A stretch of 64,000 nucleotides of DNA from the NCBI RefSeq assembly GCF_036088315.1, contig NZ_CP107996.1, positions 5,947,001-6,011,000 on the forward strand, given 5' to 3'. The notes under the pieces are model-generated. The model saw only the letters and a program-made list of their open reading frames with translations, was not told where the DNA came from and ran no database searches. Below, one piece after another: positions 37,889 through 46,180 of the stretch. Position 1 is the stretch's first letter, and every line of letters begins with the position of its first letter. The translations under genes were made by a program, and so were the position numbers. This DNA comes from Streptomyces sp. NBC_00344. GTDB lineage: Bacteria; Actinomycetota; Actinomycetes; Streptomycetales; Streptomycetaceae.

Positions 37889-38019
37889 TCGTCACGCACC
37901 GGAGCCGGCCCCCGCACCGCGGCGGCCGGTTCCGGCGTTCCCGGGCTCCCGGAAGGCGGCTGCTCCCGCGAAAACCGGCCACCATGCGGTGCAACTGACG
38001 CGGTGACGCTGTATCCCAC

Positions 38020-38044
38020 GTATGGAGTACGGCATACCGGGTAG
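38020..38044 (+). promoter_or_regulatory. SigB-type promoter candidate upstream of the sigma factor gene
   Basis: GTAT, 15 bases, GGGTAG resembles the Streptomyces SigB-family promoter GNNT-N14-16-GGGTAY, with only the last base off. It would start transcription about 35-40 bases before the sigma gene. GTATGG...GCATAC partly forms an inverted repeat. It suggests the sigma factor or a relative drives this gene. Confidence 0.5.
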
Positions 38045-38089
38045 TCGGCACATGCGCACGCAGCCGGAGCACGAGATGGGGAGGACACC

Positions 38090-38962
38090 GTGTCCATGGC
38101 GATCACAGTCCCGACTGGACTCGCACCGCACGTTGCCCGGCCCTCGGCCCCGGCCGGTAAGGATCTCCCGTACGTGGAGAGGCCCGGGAAGGTGGCACCC
38201 CGGGACGCGCGTGAACTCTCCAGAAACTTCTTCGCGCGGCTCGCCGTGCTCGAGGAAGGCAGCCACGACTACCAGTACGCGCGCAACACGCTGATCGAGC
38301 TGAACCTCTCGCTGGTGAGGTTCGCCGCAGCCCGCTTCCGCAGCCGCTCCGACCAGATGGAGGACATCGTCCAGGTCGGCACGATCGGGCTGATCAAGGC
38401 CATCGACCGGTTCGAGCTCACCCGTGAGGTGGAGTTCGCGACGTTCGCCATGCCGTGCATCATCGGCGAGATCAAGCGTTTCTTCCGTGACACCAGTTGG
38501 TCCGTTCACGTGCCGCGCCGCCTCCAGGAGCTGAGGATCGCGCTGGCCAAGGCCTCCGACGAGCTGTTCCAGACGCTCGACCGCTCGCCGACCGCCGCGG
38601 AGCTGGCCGACCACCTCGGAATGGACGAGGAGGAGATCGTCGAGGGCCTGGTGGCGGCCAACGGCTACACGGCGGGCTCCATCGACGTCCCCTTCGACGA
38701 CGCGCCCGGCAGCAGGCACACTCTCGCGGACCGGCTCGGTGAGATCGACCCGGACATGGACCTGGTCGAGAATGTCGCCGCGCTCAGGCCCCTCGTCGAG
38801 CAGCTCGACGAGCGGGACCGGCGGATCCTGCGGATGCGGTACGGCGACGAGCTCACCCAGGCGCAGATCGGGGCGGAGCTCGGCGTGTCCCAGATGCATG
38901 TGTCCCGGCTGCTCGCGCGGATCACCGCGCGCCTGCGCACCGGACTGCTCGCCGAGGAATGA
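38090..38962 (+). CDS. SigB/SigF/SigG-family RNA polymerase sigma factor
   Basis: A group 3 stress/sporulation sigma factor of 290 residues. Region 2 includes LIELNLSLVRFAAARF and DIVQVGTIGLIKAIDRFE. Region 3 has SWSVHVPRRLQELR. Region 4 ends with LTQAQIGAELGVSQMHVSRLLARI, a helix-turn-helix for the -35 box. The N-terminal 40 residues are variable. Start GTG 38090 follows GGGGAGG at 5 bases; an ATG two codons later is equally possible. An RsbW-like ATPase gene faces it downstream, which may encode its anti-sigma factor. Which of the many SigB paralogues it is cannot be told. Confidence 0.92.
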   Translation: MSMAITVPTGLAPHVARPSAPAGKDLPYVERPGKVAPRDARELSRNFFARLAVLEEGSHDYQYARNTLIELNLSLVRFAAARFRSRSDQMEDIVQVGTIGLIKAIDRFELTREVEFATFAMPCIIGEIKRFFRDTSWSVHVPRRLQELRIALAKASDELFQTLDRSPTAAELADHLGMDEEEIVEGLVAANGYTAGSIDVPFDDAPGSRHTLADRLGEIDPDMDLVENVAALRPLVEQLDERDRRILRMRYGDELTQAQIGAELGVSQMHVSRLLARITARLRTGLLAEE

Positions 38963-39105
38963 CAACTGCCGCAGGCGCGTCCCCCGCATGAGGGACCACA
39001 CGGAGATCGCGGAGATCCGGGATCGTGTGGAACCCCAGGCCTTACCACGGGAGCGGCGCCCGAAGGCGGCGGCGCTCTGCCGGGTGCTGAGCGCAGCGGT
39101 CGCGT

Positions 39106-39474
39106 TCAGCCCATCGCCGGCCGGGCCCAGATAGCCCGGACGGTCTTGCCCTGGGGCCGGGGGCTGATCTCGACCCTTCCCGCGAGCCGCAGCACCATGT
39201 GCCAGCCGAACCCGCCGCCGCCCGCGAAGTCGGGCTCCCTGGCGACCGGATGGGCGGGGCTCTCGTCGTCCATCTCCACCACCAGCTGCTCCGCGTCCAC
39301 CCGCAGCCGAAGCCGCCACCAGCCGGCGGTGTGCCGGGCGGCGTTGGCCACGAGCTCGCTGATCACGAGCAGCACGGCATCGATATCTGCCCAGGGGCAG
39401 TGCTGGGACATGAAACGGGTGGCGGCTTCGCGGGCCGTGGCACTGTCTGCCAGCGGCGCATCCATGACAACCAC
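39106..39474 (-). CDS. RsbW-like ATP-binding protein (possible anti-sigma factor)
   Basis: A 122-residue GHKL ATPase domain. The N-box is VISELVANAARHTAG (E-x-x-x-N) and the G1 region is MDDESPAHPV followed by GGGGFGWHMVLRLAGR. The size and fold match RsbW/SpoIIAB anti-sigma kinases and their many Streptomyces relatives. It converges with the sigma factor gene, 143 bases apart, so partnership is reasonable but unproven. GTG at 39474 has AGGAG 6 bases upstream; an ATG three codons later is an alternative. Confidence 0.85.
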   Translation of the reverse strand: MVVMDAPLADSATAREAATRFMSQHCPWADIDAVLLVISELVANAARHTAGWWRLRLRVDAEQLVVEMDDESPAHPVAREPDFAGGGGFGWHMVLRLAGRVEISPRPQGKTVRAIWARPAMG

Positions 39475-39714
39475 GGGCGGCTCCTAAGTCATCTCCCGCT
39501 CGCATACCCCGCCTGCGGCGATCCATCACTCGCGTACCTGTGGTTCGCTGGCGGCGGAAATCCGGTCGGGCATCGGGGTGCCCGGACGTCCTGACCGGCC
39601 CCCGGCGATGTGGCCCGGCAGGTCGGGACGGGCCGCGGGCTCGTGTTCTACTGCTGGCAGCGGGACGCGCCGCTCCCGCCCCCAGCACCGCACAGAAGTG
39701 ACTCACCGGCCTTG

Positions 39715-40164
39715 TTGAACGAGCTCGACGCACGCATCGTGCATGCACTCGCCGAAGACGCCCGCCGTACCTTCGCCGACATCGGCGCACTGGTCGGCCT
39801 CTCCGCGCCCGCGGTGAAACGGCGGGTGGACCGGTTGCGTGCGGACGGAGCCATCACCGGCTTCACCGTTCGTGTCGACCCGGCCGCGCTGGGCTGGGAG
39901 ACCGAGGGTTTCATCGAGATCTACTGCCGTCACAACACCTCGCCCGAGGCAATCCGGCGCGGTCTCGAACGGAACCCGGAAGTGGCGTCCGCGTCCACGG
40001 TCACCGGCGAGGCGGACGCCATCGTCCAGGTCTTCGCTTCCGACATGCGCCATTTCGAGCGGGTACTCGAACGCATCGCGGGGGAGCCCTTCGTGGAGCG
40101 CACCAAGTCGGTCCTGGTGCTTTCACCGCTGCTCAGGCGGTATTCATCGGGCTCACCCACCTGA
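39715..40164 (+). CDS. Lrp/AsnC-family transcriptional regulator
   Basis: The 149 residues have an N-terminal AsnC-type helix-turn-helix (NELDARIVHALAEDARRTF; VGLSAPAVKRRVDRLRADGA) and a C-terminal RAM/ACT-like effector domain (VASASTVTGEADAIVQVFA). Such regulators sense amino acids. The start is uncertain: TTG at 39715 fits the family N-terminus, while a GTG at 39610 would add 35 unrelated residues. It precedes the amidase and flavin monooxygenase genes on the same strand, and probably controls them in response to lysine or another amino acid (inference). Confidence 0.85.
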   Translation: MNELDARIVHALAEDARRTFADIGALVGLSAPAVKRRVDRLRADGAITGFTVRVDPAALGWETEGFIEIYCRHNTSPEAIRRGLERNPEVASASTVTGEADAIVQVFASDMRHFERVLERIAGEPFVERTKSVLVLSPLLRRYSSGSPT

Positions 40165-40287
40165 GGGCTGTTTCCCCGGGAGCCCTGCCCCCCCCCGGCG
40201 TGGGCCGGAGCACAGCCGGCGATCCCGGCCCTGTGTCACGCAAGAGATCACCGCGACGGCTCGTCGGGGCGCAACGAATCGGGCATT

Positions 40288-40306
40288 GATGCGCAACGGA
40301 CGCATC
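40288..40306 (+). promoter_or_regulatory. Inverted repeat upstream of the amidase gene
   Basis: GATGCG, 7 bases, CGCATC is a perfect 6-bp inverted repeat 75 bases before the amidase ATG. Its position between an Lrp/AsnC gene and the genes it may control makes it a candidate operator. The spacing differs from the classical Lrp consensus. Confidence 0.35.
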
Positions 40307-40380
40307 TTGTCGCGGCTGAACCGCGGACCGTACCGTCTATTCGTCCCCAGAATGCTCTTCCGTACCGTCCGAGGTCTGCC

Positions 40381-41178
40381 ATGCCGCCGCTGCGTATCGC
40401 CCTGCTCCAGAGCTCCGGCCGCCCCGGCTCCGTCGCCGGGAACCTCAAGGTGCTGGACGAGGCCGCCGCGCGGGCGGCCGCTGCGGGCGCCGAGCTGCTG
40501 GTGTGCCCGGAGATGTTCCTGACCGGGTACGCGATCGGCGATGACGTGCCCCGGCTGGCCGAGACCGCCGATGGAGCCGGCGCCCGGGCCGTCGCCGACA
40601 TCGCCCTGCGGCATTCCCTCGCGGTCCTCTACGGCTACCCCGAGCGCGCCGGAGACCTGGTCCACAACTCGGCCCAGCTCATCGCCGCGGACGGGACCCG
40701 GCAGCTGAACTACCGCAAGACCCACCTTTTCGGGTGCTTCGAGCAGCAGTGGTTCACTCCCGGGGACAACCCCGTGGTGCAGACCGAGCTGAAGGGTCTC
40801 CGCATCGGGGTCATGGTCTGCTACGACGTGGAGTTCCCTGAGAACGTCCGCGCCCACGCACTGGCAGGCACCGACCTCCTCCTGGTCCCGACCGCGCAGA
40901 TGCACCCCTTCCAGTTCGTCGCCGATTCGCTCGTTCCGGTGCGTGCCTTCGAGAACCAGATGTACATCGCTTACGTCAACCGGACCGGCCAGGAGGGCGA
41001 GTTCGACTTCGTCGGCCTGAGCTGTCTCGCCGGACCTGACGGCGCCGTCAGGGCCCGCGCGGGGCGCGGCGACGAGCTGATCGTCGGCGAAGCCGACCCC
41101 GGGCTCCTCCGCGCCTCGCGGGGCAGCAACCCCTACCTGCGTGATCGCCGCCCCGGCCTGTACACCTCTCTGGTCTGA
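40381..41178 (+). CDS. davA: Nitrilase-superfamily amidohydrolase, likely 5-aminovaleramidase (DavA-like)
   Basis: The 265-residue carbon-nitrogen hydrolase has the catalytic triad E44 (CPEMFLTGY), K113 (NYRKTHLFG) and C147 (VMVCYDVEFPE). Length and partner match DavA of Pseudomonas putida, which turns 5-aminovaleramide into 5-aminovalerate and ammonia. The next gene closely resembles its partner DavB, which gives the substrate assignment. On its own the sequence would only support a general omega-amidase. The ATG directly begins the family N-terminus MPPLRIALLQ. Confidence 0.75.
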   Translation: MPPLRIALLQSSGRPGSVAGNLKVLDEAAARAAAAGAELLVCPEMFLTGYAIGDDVPRLAETADGAGARAVADIALRHSLAVLYGYPERAGDLVHNSAQLIAADGTRQLNYRKTHLFGCFEQQWFTPGDNPVVQTELKGLRIGVMVCYDVEFPENVRAHALAGTDLLLVPTAQMHPFQFVADSLVPVRAFENQMYIAYVNRTGQEGEFDFVGLSCLAGPDGAVRARAGRGDELIVGEADPGLLRASRGSNPYLRDRRPGLYTSLV

Positions 41179-41233
41179 GCCGCACCCGCCGTTCACCACC
41201 CCTCATGATCCGCGTGCAAGGAGTCACTGCCCC

Positions 41234-42928
41234 ATGACGTCCACGGTGCCCACCACTGCCGTCCAGCACAGCGACGCGCAGCCTCCGATCACCATGTTCG
41301 GGCCGGACTTCCCTTATGCCTACGACGACTTCCTCGCCCATCCGGCCGGTCTCGGCCAGATACCGGCAACCGAGCACGGCAGCGAGGTCGCGGTCATCGG
41401 CGGCGGGCTCTCCGGCATCGTGGCCGCCTACGAACTGATGAAGATGGGCCTCAAGCCCGTCGTCTACGAGGCGGACCAGATCGGCGGTCGGCTGCGCACG
41501 GTCGGATTCGACGGCTGCGACCCATCGCTGACGGCCGAGATGGGCGCCATGCGTTTCCCGCCGTCCTCCACGGCGCTCCAGCACTACATCGATCTGGTGG
41601 GCCTCGAGACCCGGCCGTTCCCCAACCCGCTCTCGCCCACCACCCCGTCGACCGTCGTCGACCTCAAGGGGGAATCCCACTACGCCGAGACCATCGCCGA
41701 TCTGCCGCAGGTCTACCGCGATGTGATGGACGCCTGGAACGCCTGTCTGGACGAGGGCGCCGACTTCTCCGACATGAACCGGGCGATGCGCGAACGCGAC
41801 GTCCCGCGCATCCGTGAGATCTGGGGACAGCTCGTCGAGAAGCTCGACAACCAGACGTTCTACGGATTCCTCTGTGCCTCCGACGCCTTCAAGTCCTTCC
41901 GGCACCGGGAGATCTTCGGCCAGGTCGGCTTCGGCACGGGCGGCTGGGACACCGACTTCCCCAACTCCATCCTGGAGATCCTGCGGGTCGTCTACACCGA
42001 GGCGGACGACCACCACCGGGGCATTGTCGGCGGCAGCCAGCAGCTGCCCCTGCGGCTCTGGGACCGGGAACCCCGGAAGCTCGTGCACTGGCCGCTCGGT
42101 ACCTCGCTGTCGTCGCTCCACCAGGGCGAGCCCCGCCCGGCCGTGACCCGGCTGAACCGGACCGCAGGCAACCGGATCACCGTCACCGACGCGGCCGGCG
42201 ACATCCGCACCTTCCGGGCGGCGATCTTCACCGGGCAGTCCTGGCTGTTGCTCTCCAAGATCGCTTGCGATGACTCGCTCTTCCCGATCGACCACTGGAC
42301 GGCGATGGAGCGCACCCACTACATGGAGTCGTCCAAACTCTTCGTACCCGTGGACCGGCCTTTCTGGCTGGACAAGGACGAGGTGACCGGACGGGACACC
42401 ATGTCCATGACGCTCACCGACCGGATGACCCGCGGGACGTATCTCCTCGACGAAGGACCGGACGGGCCCGCTGTCATCTGCCTCTCCTACACCTGGTGCG
42501 ACGACAGTCTGAAGTGGCTGCCGCTCTCGCCGAACGAACGCATGGACGTCATGCTGAAGTCGCTCGGCGAGATCTACCCGAACGTCGACATCCGGAAGCA
42601 CATCATCGGCAACCCGGTGACCGTCTCCTGGGAGAACGAGCCCTACTTCATGGGTGCGTTCAAGGCCAACCTGCCGGGGCACTACCGCTATCAGCGGCGG
42701 CTGTTCACCCATTTCATGCAGGACCGGCTGCCCGAGGACAAGCGCGGGATCTTCCTGGCCGGCGACGACATCTCGTGGACGGCGGGCTGGGCGGAGGGCG
42801 CCGTACAGACGGCGCTCAACGCGGTGTGGGGCGTGATGACACAGTTCGGTGGCGGGACCGACGCCACCAACCCCGGCCCCGGCGACGTCTTCGACGACAT
42901 CGCCCCGGTCGAACTCCCGGAGGACTGA
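41234..42928 (+). CDS. davB: Flavin monooxygenase, likely L-lysine 2-monooxygenase (DavB-like)
   Basis: A flavin amine oxidase-type enzyme of 564 residues. VAVIGGGLSGIVAAYELMKM is the FAD motif (residues about 53-72), followed by YEADQIGGRLR. FGPDFPYAYDDFLAHPAGLG, GFGTGGWDTDFPNS and GDDISWTAGWAEGAVQTALN align from memory with DavB lysine 2-monooxygenase almost without gaps. That enzyme oxidatively decarboxylates lysine to 5-aminovaleramide. A related tryptophan or phenylalanine monooxygenase is the main alternative. The ATG at 41234 is in frame with the family start. It lies 56 bases after the amidase gene. Confidence 0.8.
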   Translation: MTSTVPTTAVQHSDAQPPITMFGPDFPYAYDDFLAHPAGLGQIPATEHGSEVAVIGGGLSGIVAAYELMKMGLKPVVYEADQIGGRLRTVGFDGCDPSLTAEMGAMRFPPSSTALQHYIDLVGLETRPFPNPLSPTTPSTVVDLKGESHYAETIADLPQVYRDVMDAWNACLDEGADFSDMNRAMRERDVPRIREIWGQLVEKLDNQTFYGFLCASDAFKSFRHREIFGQVGFGTGGWDTDFPNSILEILRVVYTEADDHHRGIVGGSQQLPLRLWDREPRKLVHWPLGTSLSSLHQGEPRPAVTRLNRTAGNRITVTDAAGDIRTFRAAIFTGQSWLLLSKIACDDSLFPIDHWTAMERTHYMESSKLFVPVDRPFWLDKDEVTGRDTMSMTLTDRMTRGTYLLDEGPDGPAVICLSYTWCDDSLKWLPLSPNERMDVMLKSLGEIYPNVDIRKHIIGNPVTVSWENEPYFMGAFKANLPGHYRYQRRLFTHFMQDRLPEDKRGIFLAGDDISWTAGWAEGAVQTALNAVWGVMTQFGGGTDATNPGPGDVFDDIAPVELPED

Positions 42929-42988
42929 GCGGCGCCGGGGCTGGGGATCGCCGGGCCCTGCGCCGCCGGGGACCGTGCGGGCGGGGCC

Positions 42989-43921
42989 TCAGACGCCGGC
43001 GGCCCGTGCCCCGGCGTACACCTCGGCCGCCACATCGCTCAGCTCGTCCGCGCTCCGCGGCGTCCCCTGCAGATCGAGCAGGAACTCGTCCGCCACCCCC
43101 ACCTCGGCATGGGCGGCCAGATCCTCGACGATCTGCTCCGCGCTGCCCTGGAAGGGGATGCGGTCGTCCCGTGTGTACGGGTCTGTGCTGTAGCGGGCGT
43201 TGACCCGCACCGTCACCCGCAGAGGACGCTCGCGGCCCCGCTCACCTGCCAGCGCCTGGATCTCCCGCCATTGCCCGGCCAGTTTGTCCGGGCCCGAGGC
43301 GACCGGCATCCAGCCGTCCGCCCGGTCCACCAGCCGCCGGGTCGGGCGGGGGCCGGAGGCGGGCAGAAAAACCGGAATCGGCCGGGCCGGCTTGGGGCCG
43401 ACCTCGGAAGCCGCGATCGTGGTGAACTCGCCGTCGTACGAGACCGGGTCGGCGCCCCACACCGCATGGAAGACATCGAGCAGTTCGTCCAGGAACGCGC
43501 CGCGCCGCTGGAACGGCGCCACCGCGGCGGCCAGGTACTCGTCCCTGGACCAGCCCGTGCCGATTCCGGCCACCATCCGGCCGCCGCTCGCCGCGTCCAG
43601 CGAGGCCAGGGTTCGGGCCAGCTGGAAGGGTATGTGCAGCGGGGCGACCAGCACGCTGGTGCCCAGCCTGGCCCGTTCGGTCACCGCGCAGGCAAGGGCC
43701 AGCGTCACCAGGGGATCGGCGACCGAGCGGTACCGGTCGGGCCAGGGCAGCCCCGGGATGCCGTAGAGCCCCTGGGTCTGCGGCTCGGGGAAGAGAATGC
43801 GTTCGAAGACCCACAGGGACCGGTATCCGGTCTCCTCGGCAGCGCGGGCCACGGCGGGCACATCGCGGCCGATGGCGTACTGCTTCGTCTGGGGCAGGCC
43901 TAGACCGAGCGGGATCGCCAT
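42989..43921 (-). CDS. LLM-class F420-dependent oxidoreductase
   Basis: A luciferase-like monooxygenase-fold protein of 310 residues. LGLGLPQTKQ at the N-terminus, AAEETGYRSLWVFERILFPEP, ARLGTSVLVAPLHIPFQLARTLA, and GRMVAGIGTGWSRDEYLAAA are signatures of the TIGR03619-like F420 group. Relatives reduce or oxidise with coenzyme F420 (or FMN). The substrate is unknown. GGAG lies 7 bases before the ATG. It is convergent with the flavin monooxygenase gene, 60 bases apart. Confidence 0.85.
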   Translation of the reverse strand: MAIPLGLGLPQTKQYAIGRDVPAVARAAEETGYRSLWVFERILFPEPQTQGLYGIPGLPWPDRYRSVADPLVTLALACAVTERARLGTSVLVAPLHIPFQLARTLASLDAASGGRMVAGIGTGWSRDEYLAAAVAPFQRRGAFLDELLDVFHAVWGADPVSYDGEFTTIAASEVGPKPARPIPVFLPASGPRPTRRLVDRADGWMPVASGPDKLAGQWREIQALAGERGRERPLRVTVRVNARYSTDPYTRDDRIPFQGSAEQIVEDLAAHAEVGVADEFLLDLQGTPRSADELSDVAAEVYAGARAAGV

Positions 43922-43945
43922 ACAGGTGCTCCATTTCCACGGATG

Positions 43946-44722
43946 TCAGCGCAGCGGAGTGAGCAGGTACCGGCCGACCAGGCCGATACCCGAGTCCATC
44001 CGCTCTCTGAACTCGTCTGCCAGCAAGGGGAGTTCCCGCAGCCCCCAGAGAATCCGGGCGGCCGACCAGGCGGCGTCCCGCGCCCGCTCCAGGCTCCAGG
44101 TGCCGAGCAGATGGGTGAGCGGGTCGGCGATCTCCAGGAGGTCGGGGCCCGGCATCAGGTCCTCACGGATCTGCTCCTCCAGCAGCACAAGAACATCGCC
44201 CACCCGGTCGAACTCGCCCTCCAGCGCCGCCGGTTCGCAGCCGAGCAGCCGGCAGCTGTCGATCACGGCCAGCGCGAGGTCGTGGCCGATATGAGCATTG
44301 ATGCCGGCCAGGGCGAACTGCAGTGGCCGTACCCCGGGATGGTGCCGGTGCTGGAAGAGCGGCCGCCAGCAGGCCGGGGGCCTCCGGCCGTCGGTCTCGG
44401 CGTCGACGGCCGCCAGATAGCGTCCCGCGAACAGCACATCAAGGGTCGCCGCTGCCTGCGGATCCGTGAACTGTCCGGTCCCGATACGCCGGCCGATCTC
44501 CTCGGTGACCGTCAGATAGACCTGGTTGAACACGGCCACTCCGTCCGCGGGCGGCCAGGAGATCCGGAACGCGTGCATCCGGGCCAGCACACCGTCCACC
44601 GACAACTCACCGGAGAGCGGCAGCCCGCCGGTGAGCGACAACTCACCGGAGAACGGCAGCCCGCCGGTGAGCGGCCGCCCGGCCATGCCGGTCCTGGCTG
44701 CGGAACGTTCCGTCTGCACCAT
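43946..44722 (-). CDS. DUF5995 family protein with N-terminal 12-residue repeat
   Basis: The 258 residues match the DUF5995 family. VFNQVYLTVTEEIGRRI, VLFAGRYLAAVDAE and PLQFALAGINAHIGHDLALAV are conserved segments with possible metal-binding His residues (NAHIGHD). No activity is established. The first 40 residues contain two copies of LTGGLP(F/L)SGELS encoded by a 36-bp tandem repeat and absent from relatives I can recall. The ATG at 44722 has GAGG 8 bases upstream. The LLM gene follows with a 24-base gap. Confidence 0.8.
   Translation of the reverse strand: MVQTERSAARTGMAGRPLTGGLPFSGELSLTGGLPLSGELSVDGVLARMHAFRISWPPADGVAVFNQVYLTVTEEIGRRIGTGQFTDPQAAATLDVLFAGRYLAAVDAETDGRRPPACWRPLFQHRHHPGVRPLQFALAGINAHIGHDLALAVIDSCRLLGCEPAALEGEFDRVGDVLVLLEEQIREDLMPGPDLLEIADPLTHLLGTWSLERARDAAWSAARILWGLRELPLLADEFRERMDSGIGLVGRYLLTPLR
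44601..44672 (-). repeat. 36-bp tandem repeat, two copies, inside the DUF5995 gene
   Basis: Two adjacent 36-bp copies (44601-44636 and 44637-44672) differ at one base and stay in frame, adding 12 residues each to the protein. The unit on the plus strand begins GACAACTCACCGGAGA. Confidence 0.9.
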
Positions 44723-44744
44723 GGGCACAGCCTCGCAGCCCCCC

Positions 44745-44806
44745 GCTCCCCCCGGGCCGTGTCACGCCGGTACTTCCTCAGAACGGGGGAAGCGGCCCGG
44801 GGGAGC
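44745..44806 (-). terminator. Long-stem hairpin after the ThuA-like gene
   Basis: GCTCCCCCCGGGCCG and CGGCCCGGGGGAGC form a 14-bp stem with one bulge and a 33-base loop. It lies between the ThuA-like stop (44848) and the DUF5995 start on the minus strand, so it probably ends the ThuA-like transcript. Confidence 0.5.
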
Positions 44807-44847
44807 CCGTCGTCACATACGGTTCGTCCGGGCACCGGACGCCAAGA

Positions 44848-46101
44848 TCATCCGGGAAGCTGCCACCTCTGGTTGGCGCTCCCCGTGCAGTCCCAGATCT
44901 GCAGCCTGGTGCCGTTGGCCGAGCTGGGTCCGGTGGCGTCGAGGCAGCGACCGGATCCGGCGTTCACCAGGGCTCCGTCGCGGGCTGTCCATTTCTGGGC
45001 GCCGGTGCCGTTGCAGTCCCAGAGCTGTGTCCTGGTGCCGTTGGCGGTGCCTGCGGCTGTCACGTCGAGGCACTTGCCCAGTGCCTTCACCGTGCCGTCG
45101 GTGCCCGCTGTCCATTTCTGGGCCGCCGTACCGTTGCAGTCGTACAGCTGCACCGCGGTTCCGTTCGCGGTGCCGGCCCCGGGGACATCGACGCACTTGC
45201 CGCCGTAGCCCGTGATGGCTCCGGTGGCCGTGCCGTCGCCGGGCGGAGTCGTACCACCGGTGCCGCCCAGCCACTTCAGACCGTTGATCAGGAACTGGTT
45301 CTGCTGATCGCTGGCGAACGTCGAGGACAGCGCCGTGTTGGTGTCGTAGTTCATCGCGTTGTGGCCGAAGTTGGCGTACAGCATCCGGTAGTTGCGATTG
45401 GTCCAGATGATCGGGTAGTCGCCGCTGTACCAGGTCTGGTTCGGATCGGTGCCCACCGGGAAGGTGGAGGGGTCGAGGGACGCCAGGACGTCGATGTCCG
45501 GGTTCTTGCGGAGATCGTTGTTCCAGCTGTACCACTCGCTGACCGATGAAGTGATGGTGGCGGGCAGCCCGGCCATCGACGGGTGGTCAGGGTCGTCGAT
45601 CCTCAGCGTCTCCGCTGTCGGACCCCAGGTGTTGCTCTTGAAGGTGCCGGTGCCCAGGAAAGTGTTGTGGTACCAGGACCAGTCACTCGGGGTGGCGTCG
45701 TTGTAGGCGGACACGTGGAAACCCATCCAGCCGCCGCCGTTGTCCATGTAGGTCTTGAAGGCGCTCTGCTGCGCGGCCGTCTGCGGGTAGTTGTCGAGGA
45801 AGAGCACGACCTGGTAGTTGGCCAGGTTGGCCGTGTTGAGCTGACTCCAGTCGTTGGTCGAGGTGTACGAGAAGCCGTTCGCGGCCGCGGCCTGCGGGAA
45901 CCACTGGTTGGCCTCGTGCACGAAGCTGATGTGCGCCGCGTCATAGGTGCCGTCGTAGAAGGCGAGCACCTTGAAGGCGGGCGCGGCGGTCCGGGTGGCG
46001 CCCGAGGCCGGGGCCACCGTGAGGCCGAGCAGTACGGCGCAGAGTGCGAGCAGCCTCACGAACGTCCGGGACAGCGGATGTGGCGAGCGTTTTGATGCCA
46101 T
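44848..46101 (-). CDS. Secreted ThuA-like protein with ricin-type (CBM13) lectin domain
   Basis: The 417 residues begin with a Sec signal peptide (about residues 1-36; LLALCAVLLGLTVAPASGA). A ThuA-like domain of the class I amidotransferase fold follows (about 44-265; FKVLAFYDGTYDAAHISF, GGGWMGFHVSAY). After a Gly/Thr linker comes a three-fold ricin B lectin repeat (about 290-417) with QKW, QKW and QRW repeats. ThuA proteins are linked to disaccharide metabolism or sugar-amide hydrolysis; here the lectin points to extracellular polysaccharide. AGGAGG precedes the ATG at 46101. It lies downstream of the chitinase but behind a strong terminator. Confidence 0.88.
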   Translation of the reverse strand: MASKRSPHPLSRTFVRLLALCAVLLGLTVAPASGATRTAAPAFKVLAFYDGTYDAAHISFVHEANQWFPQAAAANGFSYTSTNDWSQLNTANLANYQVVLFLDNYPQTAAQQSAFKTYMDNGGGWMGFHVSAYNDATPSDWSWYHNTFLGTGTFKSNTWGPTAETLRIDDPDHPSMAGLPATITSSVSEWYSWNNDLRKNPDIDVLASLDPSTFPVGTDPNQTWYSGDYPIIWTNRNYRMLYANFGHNAMNYDTNTALSSTFASDQQNQFLINGLKWLGGTGGTTPPGDGTATGAITGYGGKCVDVPGAGTANGTAVQLYDCNGTAAQKWTAGTDGTVKALGKCLDVTAAGTANGTRTQLWDCNGTGAQKWTARDGALVNAGSGRCLDATGPSSANGTRLQIWDCTGSANQRWQLPG

Positions 46102-46146
46102 CGACAGGTTCCTCCTGTGCGCGACGGGGCGGTGGGGGGCGGTGGT

Positions 46147-46179
46147 GCTCACGGCTCCCGGTGGCCGGGAGCCGTGAGC
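46147..46179 (-). terminator. Perfect 15-bp hairpin after the chitinase gene
   Basis: GCTCACGGCTCCCGG pairs perfectly with CCGGGAGCCGTGAGC around TGG. It begins one base beyond the chitinase stop on the minus strand and lies upstream of the ThuA-like start. It should end the glucanase-chitinase transcript. Confidence 0.8.
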
Positions 46180-46180
46180 C

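Noticed and set aside
38963..39105. Small plus-strand gene after the sigma factor (starting MRDHTEIAEIRD)
   Set aside because: No family is recognised, there is no ribosome binding site, and the frame runs into the antisense of the GHKL ATPase gene.
39106..42928. Defence island or toxin-antitoxin system around the sigma factor and Lrp region
   Set aside because: All genes there match regulators and metabolic enzymes. No nuclease, reverse transcriptase, TIR or toxin motif was seen.
41234..42928. Indole-3-acetamide pathway (tryptophan monooxygenase plus amidase)
   Set aside because: Kept only as an alternative. The partner is a nitrilase-type amidase of DavA length rather than an amidase-signature hydrolase, and the flavoprotein matches DavB more closely from memory.
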